In this document: one piece after another, positions 42,560 through 51,124 of the stretch | Position numbering within the stretch: position 1 is the first letter of the stretch | Layout of the letters: every line of letters begins with the position of its first letter | Source: Phycisphaerales bacterium | Lineage (GTDB): Bacteria > Planctomycetota > Phycisphaerae > Phycisphaerales > SM1A02 | Assembly (NCBI GenBank): GCA_009691725.1 | Contig: SIAP01000009.1 | Location: 1-64,000, forward strand | Direction of reading: 5' to 3' | DNA length: 64,000 bases | Notes under the pieces: generated by a model | Told to the model about the DNA's origin: nothing | The model's database searches: none | The model's input: only the letters and a program-made list of their open reading frames with translations | Program-made: the position numbers and the translations under genes

Positions 42560-42643
42560 TAGGCCCGCCGGGACTTGAACCCGGATGAGGGTGAACTCTG
42601 CGGATTTTAAGTCCGCTGCGTCTGCCAATTCCGCCACAGGCCT
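42560..42643 (-). tRNA. tRNA-Leu (anticodon TAA)
   Basis: Class II tRNA of 84 nt with long variable arm. The acceptor stem is AGGCCTG/CGGGCCT (one G-T pair) with discriminator A. D-arm segment TGGCGGAATTGGCAGACGC is leucine-specific. The anticodon stem-loop is GCGGA-CTTAAAA-TCCGC with TAA, and the T arm is CCGGG-TTCAAGT-CCCGG. CCA is not encoded. It lies between capD-like and the CoA transferase. Confidence 0.97.
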
Positions 42644-42700
42644 CGTTGGCGAATCGTAGCCCAATCAGCGCACCGATGACCGCCCAACTATTCTTTTGTG

Positions 42701-43894
42701 ATGCCCTCATTGGACTGCACTCCGCCCATCGCTGGTATCACCGTCATAGACCTCGGACGGGTCCTCGCGGCACCCTTCGCAACATCTGTCCTCGCGTCAC
42801 TCGGCGCGCGCGTCATCAAAGTTGAACGCCCCGGCGCCGGTGATGACGCACGCGCATTTGGTCCGCATCACAACGGCAAGAGTCTTTACTTTACGAGTGT
42901 CAACTGTGACAAGGAGTCCATCGCACTGGATCTGAAAGTTGCGGAGGACCGCGCCATCTTTGAACAGTTGCTTGATCGCGCGGATGTCCTCGTGGAGAAC
43001 TTTTCCCCCGGCGTGATGGACGCTCTCGGATATGACTGGGACACGATCCACGCACGCTGGCCCCGAGTGATCTATGGCGCACTCTCTGGATTCGGAAAGA
43101 CCGGACCGCTTTCCGGCGCTCCCGCGTACGACATCGTGGTGCAGGCACTCGGCGGAATGATGAGTCTCACTGGGTTTCCAAAGAGTCCGCCAGTCCGCGT
43201 GGGTGCATCCATCGGAGATCTCACCGCGGCCCTCTATATGGCGCTCGGCATCGTCAGCGCAATTCACAAACGAACCCGAACGGGTGAGGGATGCCTGATC
43301 GACATTGCCATGCTCGATTGTCAGGTTGCCATTCTTGAAGCCGCAGTGACCACCTTTACCGCGACGGGAGAGGTGCCGCAACGACTCGGATCTCGACATC
43401 CATCCATCGCTCCCTTCCAGGCCTTTCAATGCAAGGATCAGTGGATCGTCATCGGTGCCGGGAACGATGCCCTCTTTCGAACACTCTGCATGGCGCTCGA
43501 CCGATCGGATCTGCTCGAGCGTGCCGAGTTCTCCACAAACCCCCTGCGGCTTGCCTCGATGGATTCACTCGAGCGGGAACTCAATACCACGCTCACAGCA
43601 GCCACCGCGCAGGAGTGGATCTCTCGATTGATGACGGCGGGGATCCCATGCGCGCCGATCCAGTCAGTCGCCGAGATGGCCGCGATGCCGCAGGTCGCGG
43701 CGCGCGGGATGATCGTGCCCGTCGACGATCCGATGCTTGCGGCAACTTGCGTGCCCGGGAATCCGATCAAGATGAGTTCTGTGACACCCCGGTTTTCGCG
43801 TGGACCAGCGCCTGCGCTCGACGAGCACCGGCACGCCATCTTGGCTGAACTCGCCGTCCAGAAAAATGGACGGATCTCGCCACCACACCCGTAA
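42701..43894 (+). CDS. Family III CoA transferase (CaiB/BaiF)
   Basis: A 397-residue CoA transferase. Motifs: VIDLGRVLAAPFAT, VIKVERPGAGDDAR, LVENFSPGVMDALGYDW, GFGKTGPLSGAPAYDIVVQA, the catalytic Asp in ASIGDLTAALYMALGIV, and GIPCAPIQSVAEM. Members move CoA between carboxylic acids; formyl-, carnitine- and alpha-methylacyl-CoA enzymes all look like this, so the substrate cannot be named. The ATG at 42701 is chosen over the preceding GTG at 42698. It is followed after 9 bp by the TerB-like gene. Confidence 0.9.
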   Translation: MPSLDCTPPIAGITVIDLGRVLAAPFATSVLASLGARVIKVERPGAGDDARAFGPHHNGKSLYFTSVNCDKESIALDLKVAEDRAIFEQLLDRADVLVENFSPGVMDALGYDWDTIHARWPRVIYGALSGFGKTGPLSGAPAYDIVVQALGGMMSLTGFPKSPPVRVGASIGDLTAALYMALGIVSAIHKRTRTGEGCLIDIAMLDCQVAILEAAVTTFTATGEVPQRLGSRHPSIAPFQAFQCKDQWIVIGAGNDALFRTLCMALDRSDLLERAEFSTNPLRLASMDSLERELNTTLTAATAQEWISRLMTAGIPCAPIQSVAEMAAMPQVAARGMIVPVDDPMLAATCVPGNPIKMSSVTPRFSRGPAPALDEHRHAILAELAVQKNGRISPPHP

Positions 43895-43903
43895 CCTACT
43901 GCC

Positions 43904-44320
43904 GTGAAAGAGGATATTGAGAACGCAACGCTTTGGTTTCTCACCGCGCGGGGGATGGCAGCTGCCAGCAGCCACCAGCACGTCGAATCCCAACCTGCCG
44001 CCGCCGGGCTCTTCGCTCAGGCTGTCTTGCGCCTATCGGAGGATGTCTGCATCGAAGGCAAGTCCCCTGCGCGCATGTCGCGACTCTCATTGATTGATTG
44101 CCTCTCGGGAGTGGCCGCGCTTCCTATGGACATGCGCGAGAAGTTTTTCATCGGTGCAATCATGATCGCACTCCTCGATCGACGGATGGATCCGTCGGAA
44201 GTTCGCTGGGCATCTGCGCTCGCGAGCGCGATGCAATTGTCGCCACGCCAAATCGAAGAGTGCTGCCTCGGCGCGCGCATCCTGACGGACATGCTCCATC
44301 CCATCGCGCAATCGGCTTGA
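43904..44320 (+). CDS. Small helical protein, TerB-like
   Basis: A 138-residue all-helical protein from a GTG at 43904. The region FFIGAIMIALLDRRMDPSEV followed by a helix of MQLSPRQIEECCLG resembles the acidic-turn, two-helix pattern of TerB/tellurite-resistance-like domains, but the metal-binding acidic residues are few. This is a weak family hint. It is packed between the CoA transferase (9 bp) and the DUF4145-like gene (2 bp), so it belongs to the same transcript. Confidence 0.6.
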   Translation: MKEDIENATLWFLTARGMAAASSHQHVESQPAAAGLFAQAVLRLSEDVCIEGKSPARMSRLSLIDCLSGVAALPMDMREKFFIGAIMIALLDRRMDPSEVRWASALASAMQLSPRQIEECCLGARILTDMLHPIAQSA

Positions 44321-44322
44321 CG

Positions 44323-45132
44323 ATGGAAGATCCCATCTCAAACTTCAGTTTCCTGTCGGCGCTTGATCGACGGCTCGCGAAACTCGGATCGCAAGCCGAG
44401 AACTATGTCCACTCTGATCCCCAGGCGTGCCTCTTCAAACTTCGACTGATGGTTGAAATGATGGCCTCGACCCTCGCACGGATCACACTGGGGAATGCGT
44501 TGCCACCTGAACTTGGTGTCACGCTGGGAGAACTCGAGCGCACTGGAGTGCTCCCTCGACATGAAGCGGACACCATGCACGCGATACGACGTGACGGAAA
44601 CTCCGCCGTTCATGGCGGAATAGCACCAGCATCGACGGCGCTGCGGAGACTTCGTGATGCTCACTCACTCGGTCGCTGGTACTGCCGGTCGCTGAAGCAT
44701 CCCGCTGCTGATGCAACGTGCGCTTTCCAGCTTCCGCGCCGCGCTTCAACCCAGAACATTGATCCGCAAGTTGCTGCAGCAGAGGTACTTGAAGACCAGA
44801 TCGAGAATCGTCGCAAGCGCACTCGAGAGGCTCTCCTCCTCTTCCGTGACGAGGCGGAGCGAGCCGAACTCACTGCGCGATTTCGAAGTGAGTTGGATGG
44901 ACTCGATGCCGTGGCCGCCACAGCTGGCGAATCTGAAATTGATGCCGAGACGATGGCGCTCTTCATGGCACTCGAAGTTGAGCAGCTGCTTGAGCATCCA
45001 ACTTTTGGTCGCGCGAGCCGTGATGCGCGCCGCGAAGCACAGATGCAACTTGATGCTGTCAAGCGACGACTCGACGCGCAAGAGGCGGCGTTCCGAGAAG
45101 CGCGCGAGCGATTAACCACCGACAATTTTTAA
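44323..45132 (+). CDS. Stand-alone HsdR-N-terminus-like (DUF4145-like) protein with coiled coil
   Basis: A 269-residue protein. Residues about 5-125 resemble the DUF4145-type domain at the N-terminus of type I restriction HsdR subunits: FLSALDRRLAKLGSQAENYV, then KLRLMVEMMASTLAR, and MHAIRRDGNSAVHGG. Residues about 150-269 are a charged coiled coil (Arg, Glu, Ala-rich). No helicase or nuclease part is present, and there is no HsdM or HsdS gene. Such free domains occur in some anti-phage or membrane-linked genes, but function is unknown here. It is two bases after the TerB-like gene. Confidence 0.7.
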   Translation: MEDPISNFSFLSALDRRLAKLGSQAENYVHSDPQACLFKLRLMVEMMASTLARITLGNALPPELGVTLGELERTGVLPRHEADTMHAIRRDGNSAVHGGIAPASTALRRLRDAHSLGRWYCRSLKHPAADATCAFQLPRRASTQNIDPQVAAAEVLEDQIENRRKRTREALLLFRDEAERAELTARFRSELDGLDAVAATAGESEIDAETMALFMALEVEQLLEHPTFGRASRDARREAQMQLDAVKRRLDAQEAAFREARERLTTDNF

Positions 45133-45175
45133 GTTCGTTAGTTGATAATCCCGAAGCGTGAGTACATTCCAACCC

Positions 45176-45182
45176 AAGGAGG
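45176..45182 (+). promoter_or_regulatory. Strong Shine-Dalgarno AAGGAGG
   Basis: A full AAGGAGG placed 7 bases before ATG at 45190. It is the clearest ribosome-binding site in the window and settles the start of the small acidic protein in favour of 45190 over the upstream ATG at 45142. Confidence 0.85.
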
Positions 45183-45189
45183 ATCGACC

Positions 45190-45507
45190 ATGGACGGCGA
45201 CCTATCAGTGGATTATCTCGGCGACGGCTACTACGCACTCTTTCGAGACAACGGGGATCGAAGAATCATCGAATGCGTTGCACCGTGCGTGACGGATATT
45301 TTTCGAAGTGTTGCACGGCGATTCGGGCACGATCATCCGGTGGAGATGTCGTACGCCGCACACTTGGTGTTCAAGATCGAGGCCGGGATAGACATCTCGA
45401 CGGACGGGGGAGAACTCGCAGAGGGCAACGGAGCCGATGTGGATGGCGAGGACTTGGGCGAAGACCTGGGCGGAGGCTGGGGAACAATCGACTCGAAGGA
45501 GTTCTAG
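45190..45507 (+). CDS. Small acidic protein of unknown function
   Basis: A 105-residue protein with an exceptionally good ribosome-binding site, which suggests high expression. The first 75 residues form a compact alpha-beta segment (VDYLGDGYYALFRDNGDRR, VTDIFRSVARRFGHDH). The last 30 are very acidic and Gly-rich (GELAEGNGADVDGEDLGE). I do not recognise the family. It lies 57 bp after the coiled-coil gene and is convergent with the Bax-inhibitor gene. Confidence 0.7.
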   Translation: MDGDLSVDYLGDGYYALFRDNGDRRIIECVAPCVTDIFRSVARRFGHDHPVEMSYAAHLVFKIEAGIDISTDGGELAEGNGADVDGEDLGEDLGGGWGTIDSKEF

Positions 45508-45549
45508 AAGAACACCTTGGACGAGCGCGCGATTGCGCAGGAATCTCAA

Positions 45550-46359
45550 CTACTTCCGATTGCCGAACATCATTGCAAGCCGGAAGACCAGTTTGAGTGC
45601 TTCCAAGTACACCCACGCCAGCGTGACGATCAATCCAAATGTCAGATACCACTCAGACGACGCTGGGGCGCCTGCGGTGACTGCGTCTTGAACTTGCCGG
45701 AAGTCGACAATGAGCCACAGCGCAGCGACGATCAAGACCAGCGCATTGATGCCCAGTCCGATGAGCGCTGCATTGCCACCCTCAGATGCTGAGGCGAGCG
45801 ACAGGAATGGCATGCTCGCTCCGAAGAAGCTCATCACCATGGAGATCAGGAAGATGAAAAAGATGCCTAGCGTGACGACCGACAGCACCGACTGAAACAT
45901 TGCTCCACCGGTGAGGATTCCCATTCGGAAGAGTGTCAGCATCGCCAACATGAGCGCGACGACGATGACAAATGCCTGCAGTGCGATTCCGCCCGGGACG
46001 GAAATCTGGTTCGCTGTGAGGATGCCTTCGAGCAACATTCCCAGTGCGCCGAGCATGAAGCCTTGCGCAACGGAGTAGAGCACTGTGATCGATGCCGCCA
46101 TCCTCGGCGACTTCCGAACCAGAAAGATCGCGCCGATCGAAACGGCGAGCGAAACGAAGAAAGCAATCCACATGGCAGCGGGAAATGCCTTCGTCGTGGG
46201 AACCGCAATCGCCCCCGAAAGAGCCGCCAACAGCACACATCCTGCAGTCTTGTTGATGACACCAGAAACAGTGCACACACGAGATTCACCACGCACCTGT
46301 TGAAGGGCGCCAGCGAGAACGCTGTCGGCGAGAATGGGGTTGGTTGAAACGAGTGACAT
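45550..46359 (-). CDS. Bax inhibitor-1 family membrane protein
   Basis: A 269-residue protein with seven hydrophobic helices of the BI-1/YccA family. Diagnostic parts are the helix MLLEGILTANQISVPGGIA, LTLFRMGILTGGAMFQSV, and the acidic C-terminal segment VDFRQVQDAVTAGAPASSEWY, where the conserved Asp pair of the pH-sensing channel site lies. BI-1 homologues act as Ca2+ leak channels in the inner membrane; the physiological role is uncertain. It is three bases from the PilZ gene and ends the long minus-strand operon. Confidence 0.85.
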   Translation of the reverse strand: MSLVSTNPILADSVLAGALQQVRGESRVCTVSGVINKTAGCVLLAALSGAIAVPTTKAFPAAMWIAFFVSLAVSIGAIFLVRKSPRMAASITVLYSVAQGFMLGALGMLLEGILTANQISVPGGIALQAFVIVVALMLAMLTLFRMGILTGGAMFQSVLSVVTLGIFFIFLISMVMSFFGASMPFLSLASASEGGNAALIGLGINALVLIVAALWLIVDFRQVQDAVTAGAPASSEWYLTFGLIVTLAWVYLEALKLVFRLAMMFGNRK

Positions 46360-46362
46360 GGT

Positions 46363-47232
46363 CTAGTTTTCCTTTCGAGTCTGTGCGGATTGCATTGCCC
46401 GGTGAATTTGGTCGGCGACGACCTGTTGATGTGACAACTGAAATGTGAAGTCGAATGACACTCCGATGTATGTGCGCTGTGAACTATCGAGATGCGTGTG
46501 AACCACCTTGCCAGTGACCACGATTGGCACTGGATGGTTGCGCCCGAGTGGAATCTCCAACCAAAAGATGCGGTGGCGCCCCAAGACCGATGCGTCTTGC
46601 GGTTCCACGCGCAATCCGACTCCACCACCACCGATGTTCACGAGCGTCGCAGTGAATTTTGGACCAACGGATGGCATGGGTGCGGTGTCAGATGGAAGCG
46701 ACTGCGATTCCGTGAATGCGCGAAACGCAATCTCGTTAGCGACTTCCGCCGCAACAATTGTGCGGGGATCCAAGAGTGGCCACATCGTGACGTTCGGCAA
46801 GTTCAGCGCACTCGCTTCGACACGGACGAAGCGGCGCATGCAGCGCTCCACGTGATCGGGGAGTTGCAACCGCATGCATTCCCCACGAGAACCTTCGGGA
46901 TGCTCGTCAGAGAGCTTCTTGGAGAGAAACCTCCAGCGGTTTTGTCCGATCGTGATCGCACCGACAAGCGCCATCCCATCCTCGATTCGCATCGTTTGAC
47001 CGAGTGCCACGGGCGCTTCGACGAGCACCGACTCTTCGTCCAGCGACACGATCTTCAGCCTCCACACAAGGTCGACGGAATCCGCGTCTTCCAGCCGATC
47101 CAACTTCGAAGAATCACTCGCGCCAGGTTGTCCAACCGAGATCTCGAGCGTTCCCCCGCGCTCAAAGACCTGTTGCATACTTCGCTTCCATTCGACAGTT
47201 CGTGATCGAGATGCTGGCATTGCACGCATCAT
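46363..47232 (-). CDS. PilZ-domain c-di-GMP effector
   Basis: A 289-residue cytoplasmic protein. The C-terminal PilZ domain (about 170-285) carries the RxxxR motif as RRFVRVEA and the second binding motif in NIGGGGVGLRV, so c-di-GMP binding is expected, although the usual (D/N)xSxxG is altered to NIGGGG. The N-terminal beta domain (about 35-160) may be a YcgR/PilZN-like partner domain. The start is uncertain because the open frame runs into the transglutaminase gene; ATG at 47232 is the first that lies beyond it, with 47220 and 47178 as options. It is embedded in the DUF58-transglutaminase operon. Confidence 0.8.
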   Translation of the reverse strand: MMRAMPASRSRTVEWKRSMQQVFERGGTLEISVGQPGASDSSKLDRLEDADSVDLVWRLKIVSLDEESVLVEAPVALGQTMRIEDGMALVGAITIGQNRWRFLSKKLSDEHPEGSRGECMRLQLPDHVERCMRRFVRVEASALNLPNVTMWPLLDPRTIVAAEVANEIAFRAFTESQSLPSDTAPMPSVGPKFTATLVNIGGGGVGLRVEPQDASVLGRHRIFWLEIPLGRNHPVPIVVTGKVVHTHLDSSQRTYIGVSFDFTFQLSHQQVVADQIHRAMQSAQTRKEN

Positions 47233-47275
47233 AGACAGGTTGTTCGATCCACTCTGCGATCGACGGACATGCTCC

Positions 47276-49561
47276 TCACCGGCGTTGCTCGATGGCGCTG
47301 CGAAGCCGCAGAACCAGCCGATGATCCAACCCCCGCCGGAGGGCGTCAGGCCGTTGACCTCCAAAGCGAATCGCGTAAAACCGCTCCACGATCTCGCCAA
47401 AGACTTCGCCAGCCAATCCATGCTCCGATGCCAGCTGCAGTGCAAACGCACGTGGAAGGAGGTGCGATGGGCGATCAAATCCGCGTGCATGCAGGAGCGC
47501 GATGGAGTCGATGTAGAACGCTGCATCACGCACTGTCATTCTGGCGCGCGCTCGATCGCGTCGCGTGAGACCGCGGACCTTGAGACCCAGCGTCTCGTGA
47601 CCAATGCGCCACCTTCGCCGAGCCATCCACACCGCGGCGCCAGAAAGCCCGATGGTGAGCGCGACCGAGCCGATCCACACAAATGCGGTGACGCCAAGTT
47701 GCGACGATGCGCTGGTCCGTCGTGCAGTCTGCTCGATCGTTGCCCATGCCCGCTGCGCCCAATCCCGAAACCACACATTGACACGGTTCATGAGTTCTGC
47801 CTGCGCACGGGCATCGAATTCTGCGATGCGGTCGCGCCAGAGCGATTCAATCGGCGCGTAGAGCATGCGAGAGAACTGGGTCCACGATCCCATCTCTGGC
47901 TCGATTGAGGTCATGTCATCAACAGGTGTTGCATCGATCATCGTCCACTGGAAGTCGCTTGTCCGCACCTCGACCCATGCATGCGCATCCGACTCGCGCA
48001 CGATGTAGCGACCCGATGCTGAGTCGTATTCGTCCACGAGAAATCCTGTCACGATGCGTGCATCGACTCCCACCGAATGGCAGAGAGCGCAGAGGGCACT
48101 CGCAAAGTACTCGCAGTGACCGAACCGATATTCGTTCAAGAACAGTTCGATGGGATCAAGGTCGTCATGGCGCACGAATGTCCTCAGATCCAAGGTGTAA
48201 CGAAAGCGATCACTGGAGAGTTCTGCCTCGAAGACCCGTGCAAGCCTGATGTTTCGCATCCACCGAGCCGTGTTCTGCTCTGGAGTGTCGCCTCCATGGA
48301 ACTCTGCCGCAGCTTCTCCGTCGAATCGCTTGAGAATCGCGATCGCAGCCTCGCGAATCGCTGGAACTGGAAAGGTCGGCGCAGGTGGAACGCGGCTGGA
48401 ATCCCCGAGCAATGCATCCATCGTCGACTTCGACGCATACTGTTGCACCCGAAGGTCGTAGCCGACAATCACGCCTGCCGTGTCCAGGTCGAGGGTGCGC
48501 AGTGCGAGTGATGAGGCGGTGAATGTGAAGACCTGCGCCGTTGGGCTGCGGATGGCCACAGGCGCCCACGGACTCAACACCACACTGGAGTGAAGTCCGC
48601 GCAGCAGTATTCGCACCGTGCAGGTGTTCAATCGCTCGTCGATGTCGACGGTGCCGAGCGACTGAAACTCGCCGGGCTGCGTGATCACAAAGCGTTGGCT
48701 CGACGACTTTCGCGCGAACCACTCTGCTGCTCCACGGTCATATCGATCCAGGACCGCGCCACGCAACCGGATCTGCTCCTGATTGGGCGGCGGTTCGTCG
48801 TCCGGACCGAGCCATTCCACCAAGAGGACTTCACGCTGCGATGGGGTCAGCAGCATCGGATCCATCAGCGAAATGCGATCAGAAAACTCCCGTTGACCGT
48901 ATGGCGACACCCCAAAGAGTGCGCTCGTCGGTTGGGAACTCCGAGGAAAGAGCACAAAGATGCCGATGGTTAACAGAAACACAAGCGCGAGCGCGATGCG
49001 AATCGTGTGGCGCAGGTCGCGCCATCGTGCTCGGCTTTGCAGGGATGTCTGTGCGAATCCAGCCACGCCGCCGACACCCTCCGAAGTCGCCGCGATCTCC
49101 TGGGACACCAGCCGAAATCGCACGACGCAGCCAACTGCAGCGAGCGTCGCACAGACGATGGCGATCCCAACAAGGAGGTCGCTTCGTTGCAATGCTGCGG
49201 CCACGAGGAGCACGCTCGCGAGCATCAATACTTGTCGCTCATCGCTCACCGTGCGCCGCGCGTACAGCCGCAGCAGCAACGCCACTGCCACCACGACTCC
49301 GATGATCGGTGGGATATCAACTGGGTCCATGTCCTGGGAGAATTCAGTCGCTGCACCGGCGAAGGTGAGTGACAACAAGAAGATGACGAGCCACCTCGGA
49401 AGCATGCGCTGACGGCATCCAGCCGTGACCACCCAACTCCCCATCGCGATCGTGGAGCAGACCACGAACAGCGTGATACTTCGTGATGTCAGCGCGAACG
49501 CAGCGGTCGCAAGTCCCGCGAAGAGTGTGTTCTTCCAGCGCGCGGACTGCCAATCACTCAT
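47276..49561 (-). CDS. Membrane transglutaminase-like protein (TgpA family)
   Basis: A 761-residue protein with six or so N-terminal membrane helices (about 15-220), a large periplasmic part with a transglutaminase-core domain, and one membrane helix before a C-terminal cytoplasmic tail. The catalytic triad appears as GHCEYFASALCALCHSVG (Cys), ESDAHAWVEV (His) and MIDATP (Asp). The C-terminal tail has a DUF4129-like helix pattern. TgpA-type proteins cut or cross-link periplasmic proteins; the substrate is unknown. The ATG at 49561 overlaps the DUF58 gene by 8 bp, which is typical for the MoxR-DUF58-transglutaminase grouping, but no MoxR ATPase is adjacent. Confidence 0.88.
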   Translation of the reverse strand: MSDWQSARWKNTLFAGLATAAFALTSRSITLFVVCSTIAMGSWVVTAGCRQRMLPRWLVIFLLSLTFAGAATEFSQDMDPVDIPPIIGVVVAVALLLRLYARRTVSDERQVLMLASVLLVAAALQRSDLLVGIAIVCATLAAVGCVVRFRLVSQEIAATSEGVGGVAGFAQTSLQSRARWRDLRHTIRIALALVFLLTIGIFVLFPRSSQPTSALFGVSPYGQREFSDRISLMDPMLLTPSQREVLLVEWLGPDDEPPPNQEQIRLRGAVLDRYDRGAAEWFARKSSSQRFVITQPGEFQSLGTVDIDERLNTCTVRILLRGLHSSVVLSPWAPVAIRSPTAQVFTFTASSLALRTLDLDTAGVIVGYDLRVQQYASKSTMDALLGDSSRVPPAPTFPVPAIREAAIAILKRFDGEAAAEFHGGDTPEQNTARWMRNIRLARVFEAELSSDRFRYTLDLRTFVRHDDLDPIELFLNEYRFGHCEYFASALCALCHSVGVDARIVTGFLVDEYDSASGRYIVRESDAHAWVEVRTSDFQWTMIDATPVDDMTSIEPEMGSWTQFSRMLYAPIESLWRDRIAEFDARAQAELMNRVNVWFRDWAQRAWATIEQTARRTSASSQLGVTAFVWIGSVALTIGLSGAAVWMARRRWRIGHETLGLKVRGLTRRDRARARMTVRDAAFYIDSIALLHARGFDRPSHLLPRAFALQLASEHGLAGEVFGEIVERFYAIRFGGQRPDALRRGLDHRLVLRLRSAIEQRR

Positions 49562-50693
49562 CGCGTTCCACCTCGCAGAGCGTGGCGATGAAGTCCGCTC
49601 CGACCGAGTGCGCTCGGAGCGGACCATCAGAGCAGATCGGTCGACCGCCGCCGGGGCGAATCGTCAGGCACGTCACACCAACGGGTCGTCGCCGAGAACT
49701 GGTCGTGGTGCGGGGCTGATCGAGATCAATCGAAGCGAGCGCATCGAGGACTTCAACGCTTCCGCGCCCAGCGTGATGTTCATGAGCGCGGTGATCCAGA
49801 GTGCGATCCAGAGTGCGGTCCACACCGCAGCCCAGGACATCCACCATCACATCCCAACCCGCACGCTGCGCATGCACGACGAGACTCGCCGTCATGGCAA
49901 TGGCGTGCTCGTCACTCTGCTTCAATGGCTCAGATGAAGAAAGGCGAAGATCGAGCACGATGCACAGGCGATGCGTGTTCGGTGCCGAGCGATCCATCAC
50001 CACCAGCGCTGGAAGCATCGCGCTGCGCCGCCATGCGACAGTCCGCAGTGAGTCGCCAGCGCGATACTCGCGCAAGCCTTGAATCTCGTCGCTGCCGCGA
50101 GCCACACTCGTCAATTGTTGTCCTGTTCCGCCCGCCCGTGCGAGCAACCTCGGCAGGGTGTCGACCCGCAATCGCGAAATCTTTGGGTGAATCATCACAT
50201 CCGCCGGTTGCGCGAACTCGACGGACTTGACGATCAATCCAAATGGAAACCCGCTCGCGCATCGAATGCGATTCATACGCAGCAGACCGCGCGTCGTTGG
50301 GTGGAGCTTTCCCTCTGATGCATGCGTCGTTCCCCGCGCGCAGTGCTGGAGTCGAGCGGGAGTGGACGGCACCTTGGTCTGCTCGACGATGCGGAGGTCG
50401 AAGATCGACCAGAGCTTCGAGACCGAGGAGATGTCGTATCGCACATGCAGCGGATCTCCGACCGCACCACGAGTTGGCATCACTCGTCGCACGCGCACGG
50501 CCATCATCATGCCTCCCGAGAGGAGCCCCGAGACGATGACCCATGCGAGCATGGATGCGAAGACCCACACCAGCAGATTCTCCCGCCGCTGCGAAGTCGC
50601 CGCTCCGATCAACACCGTCAGGAGCACAAAGACCACACCACCCCATGTCAAGTGGTAGCGCCGACGGACTGCCACGTCCGACGTCTGTGGCAT
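49554..50693 (-). CDS. DUF58 protein (VWA-like)
   Basis: A 379-residue protein with two N-terminal membrane helices (about 15-60) and a DUF58 domain: GSDEIQGLREYRAGDSLRTV followed by AWRRSAMLPALVVMD, then a degenerate von Willebrand-like fold. DUF58 proteins are usually partnered with a MoxR ATPase and a transglutaminase. A His/Arg-rich insertion (TLDHRAHEHHAGRG) lies in the C-terminal part. The ATG at 50693 shares one base with the upstream stop (TGATG); the frame runs 190 codons further upstream only as a shadow of the neighbouring genes. Confidence 0.85.
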   Translation of the reverse strand: MPQTSDVAVRRRYHLTWGGVVFVLLTVLIGAATSQRRENLLVWVFASMLAWVIVSGLLSGGMMMAVRVRRVMPTRGAVGDPLHVRYDISSVSKLWSIFDLRIVEQTKVPSTPARLQHCARGTTHASEGKLHPTTRGLLRMNRIRCASGFPFGLIVKSVEFAQPADVMIHPKISRLRVDTLPRLLARAGGTGQQLTSVARGSDEIQGLREYRAGDSLRTVAWRRSAMLPALVVMDRSAPNTHRLCIVLDLRLSSSEPLKQSDEHAIAMTASLVVHAQRAGWDVMVDVLGCGVDRTLDRTLDHRAHEHHAGRGSVEVLDALASIDLDQPRTTTSSRRRPVGVTCLTIRPGGGRPICSDGPLRAHSVGADFIATLCEVERDE

Positions 50694-51124
50694 CACTCGC
50701 ACTGGGCGAATCCAGTCGAGAACCAGATCGCAAGTGTGACCACCACCAAGACCAACGCTGCGATTCGACCCGCATTCACCATCGACTGACCAATCGAATT
50801 CATGGCATCTGCTCGGCCGAGTGCCTGTGCGGATGATTCTTCTTCGCCAACATCGACCATGTCCCAATCCACGCTGTCGGCAAGAAACTTGTTGGAACGC
50901 AGCGCGGACTGCGCACGCTCCACATCCACAAGTCGTACCTGGACAGGTATCCCTCCCAGCGATCGGTTCCCCGCTCCGGCGAGTCCGAAGGCCTGAATTG
51001 CTGCACTGAACACGACCGCATCGATTTCCCGATCGCGCAGAATCGCGGCGACTGTCTGCGCTTCGAAATCGCTCGTTGCGATGTGGACTGTCACGAGTCG
51101 GTCGCCATCCTCGGGCGAGCTCAT
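50693..51124 (-). CDS. DUF2007-like protein with C-terminal membrane helix
   Basis: A 143-residue protein. Residues 8-75 match the DUF2007 or putative signal-transducing-protein pattern: VTVHIATSDFEAQTVAAILRD, then IPVQVRLVDVERAQSAL. An acidic linker leads to a single C-terminal helix (IAALVLVVVTLAIWF) that would anchor it in the membrane with the domain in the cytoplasm. The family name reflects an older prediction and no biochemical role is known. It starts within the stop of the DUF4026-like gene (4 bp) and shares a base with the DUF58 start. Confidence 0.78.
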   Translation of the reverse strand: MSSPEDGDRLVTVHIATSDFEAQTVAAILRDREIDAVVFSAAIQAFGLAGAGNRSLGGIPVQVRLVDVERAQSALRSNKFLADSVDWDMVDVGEEESSAQALGRADAMNSIGQSMVNAGRIAALVLVVVTLAIWFSTGFAQCE

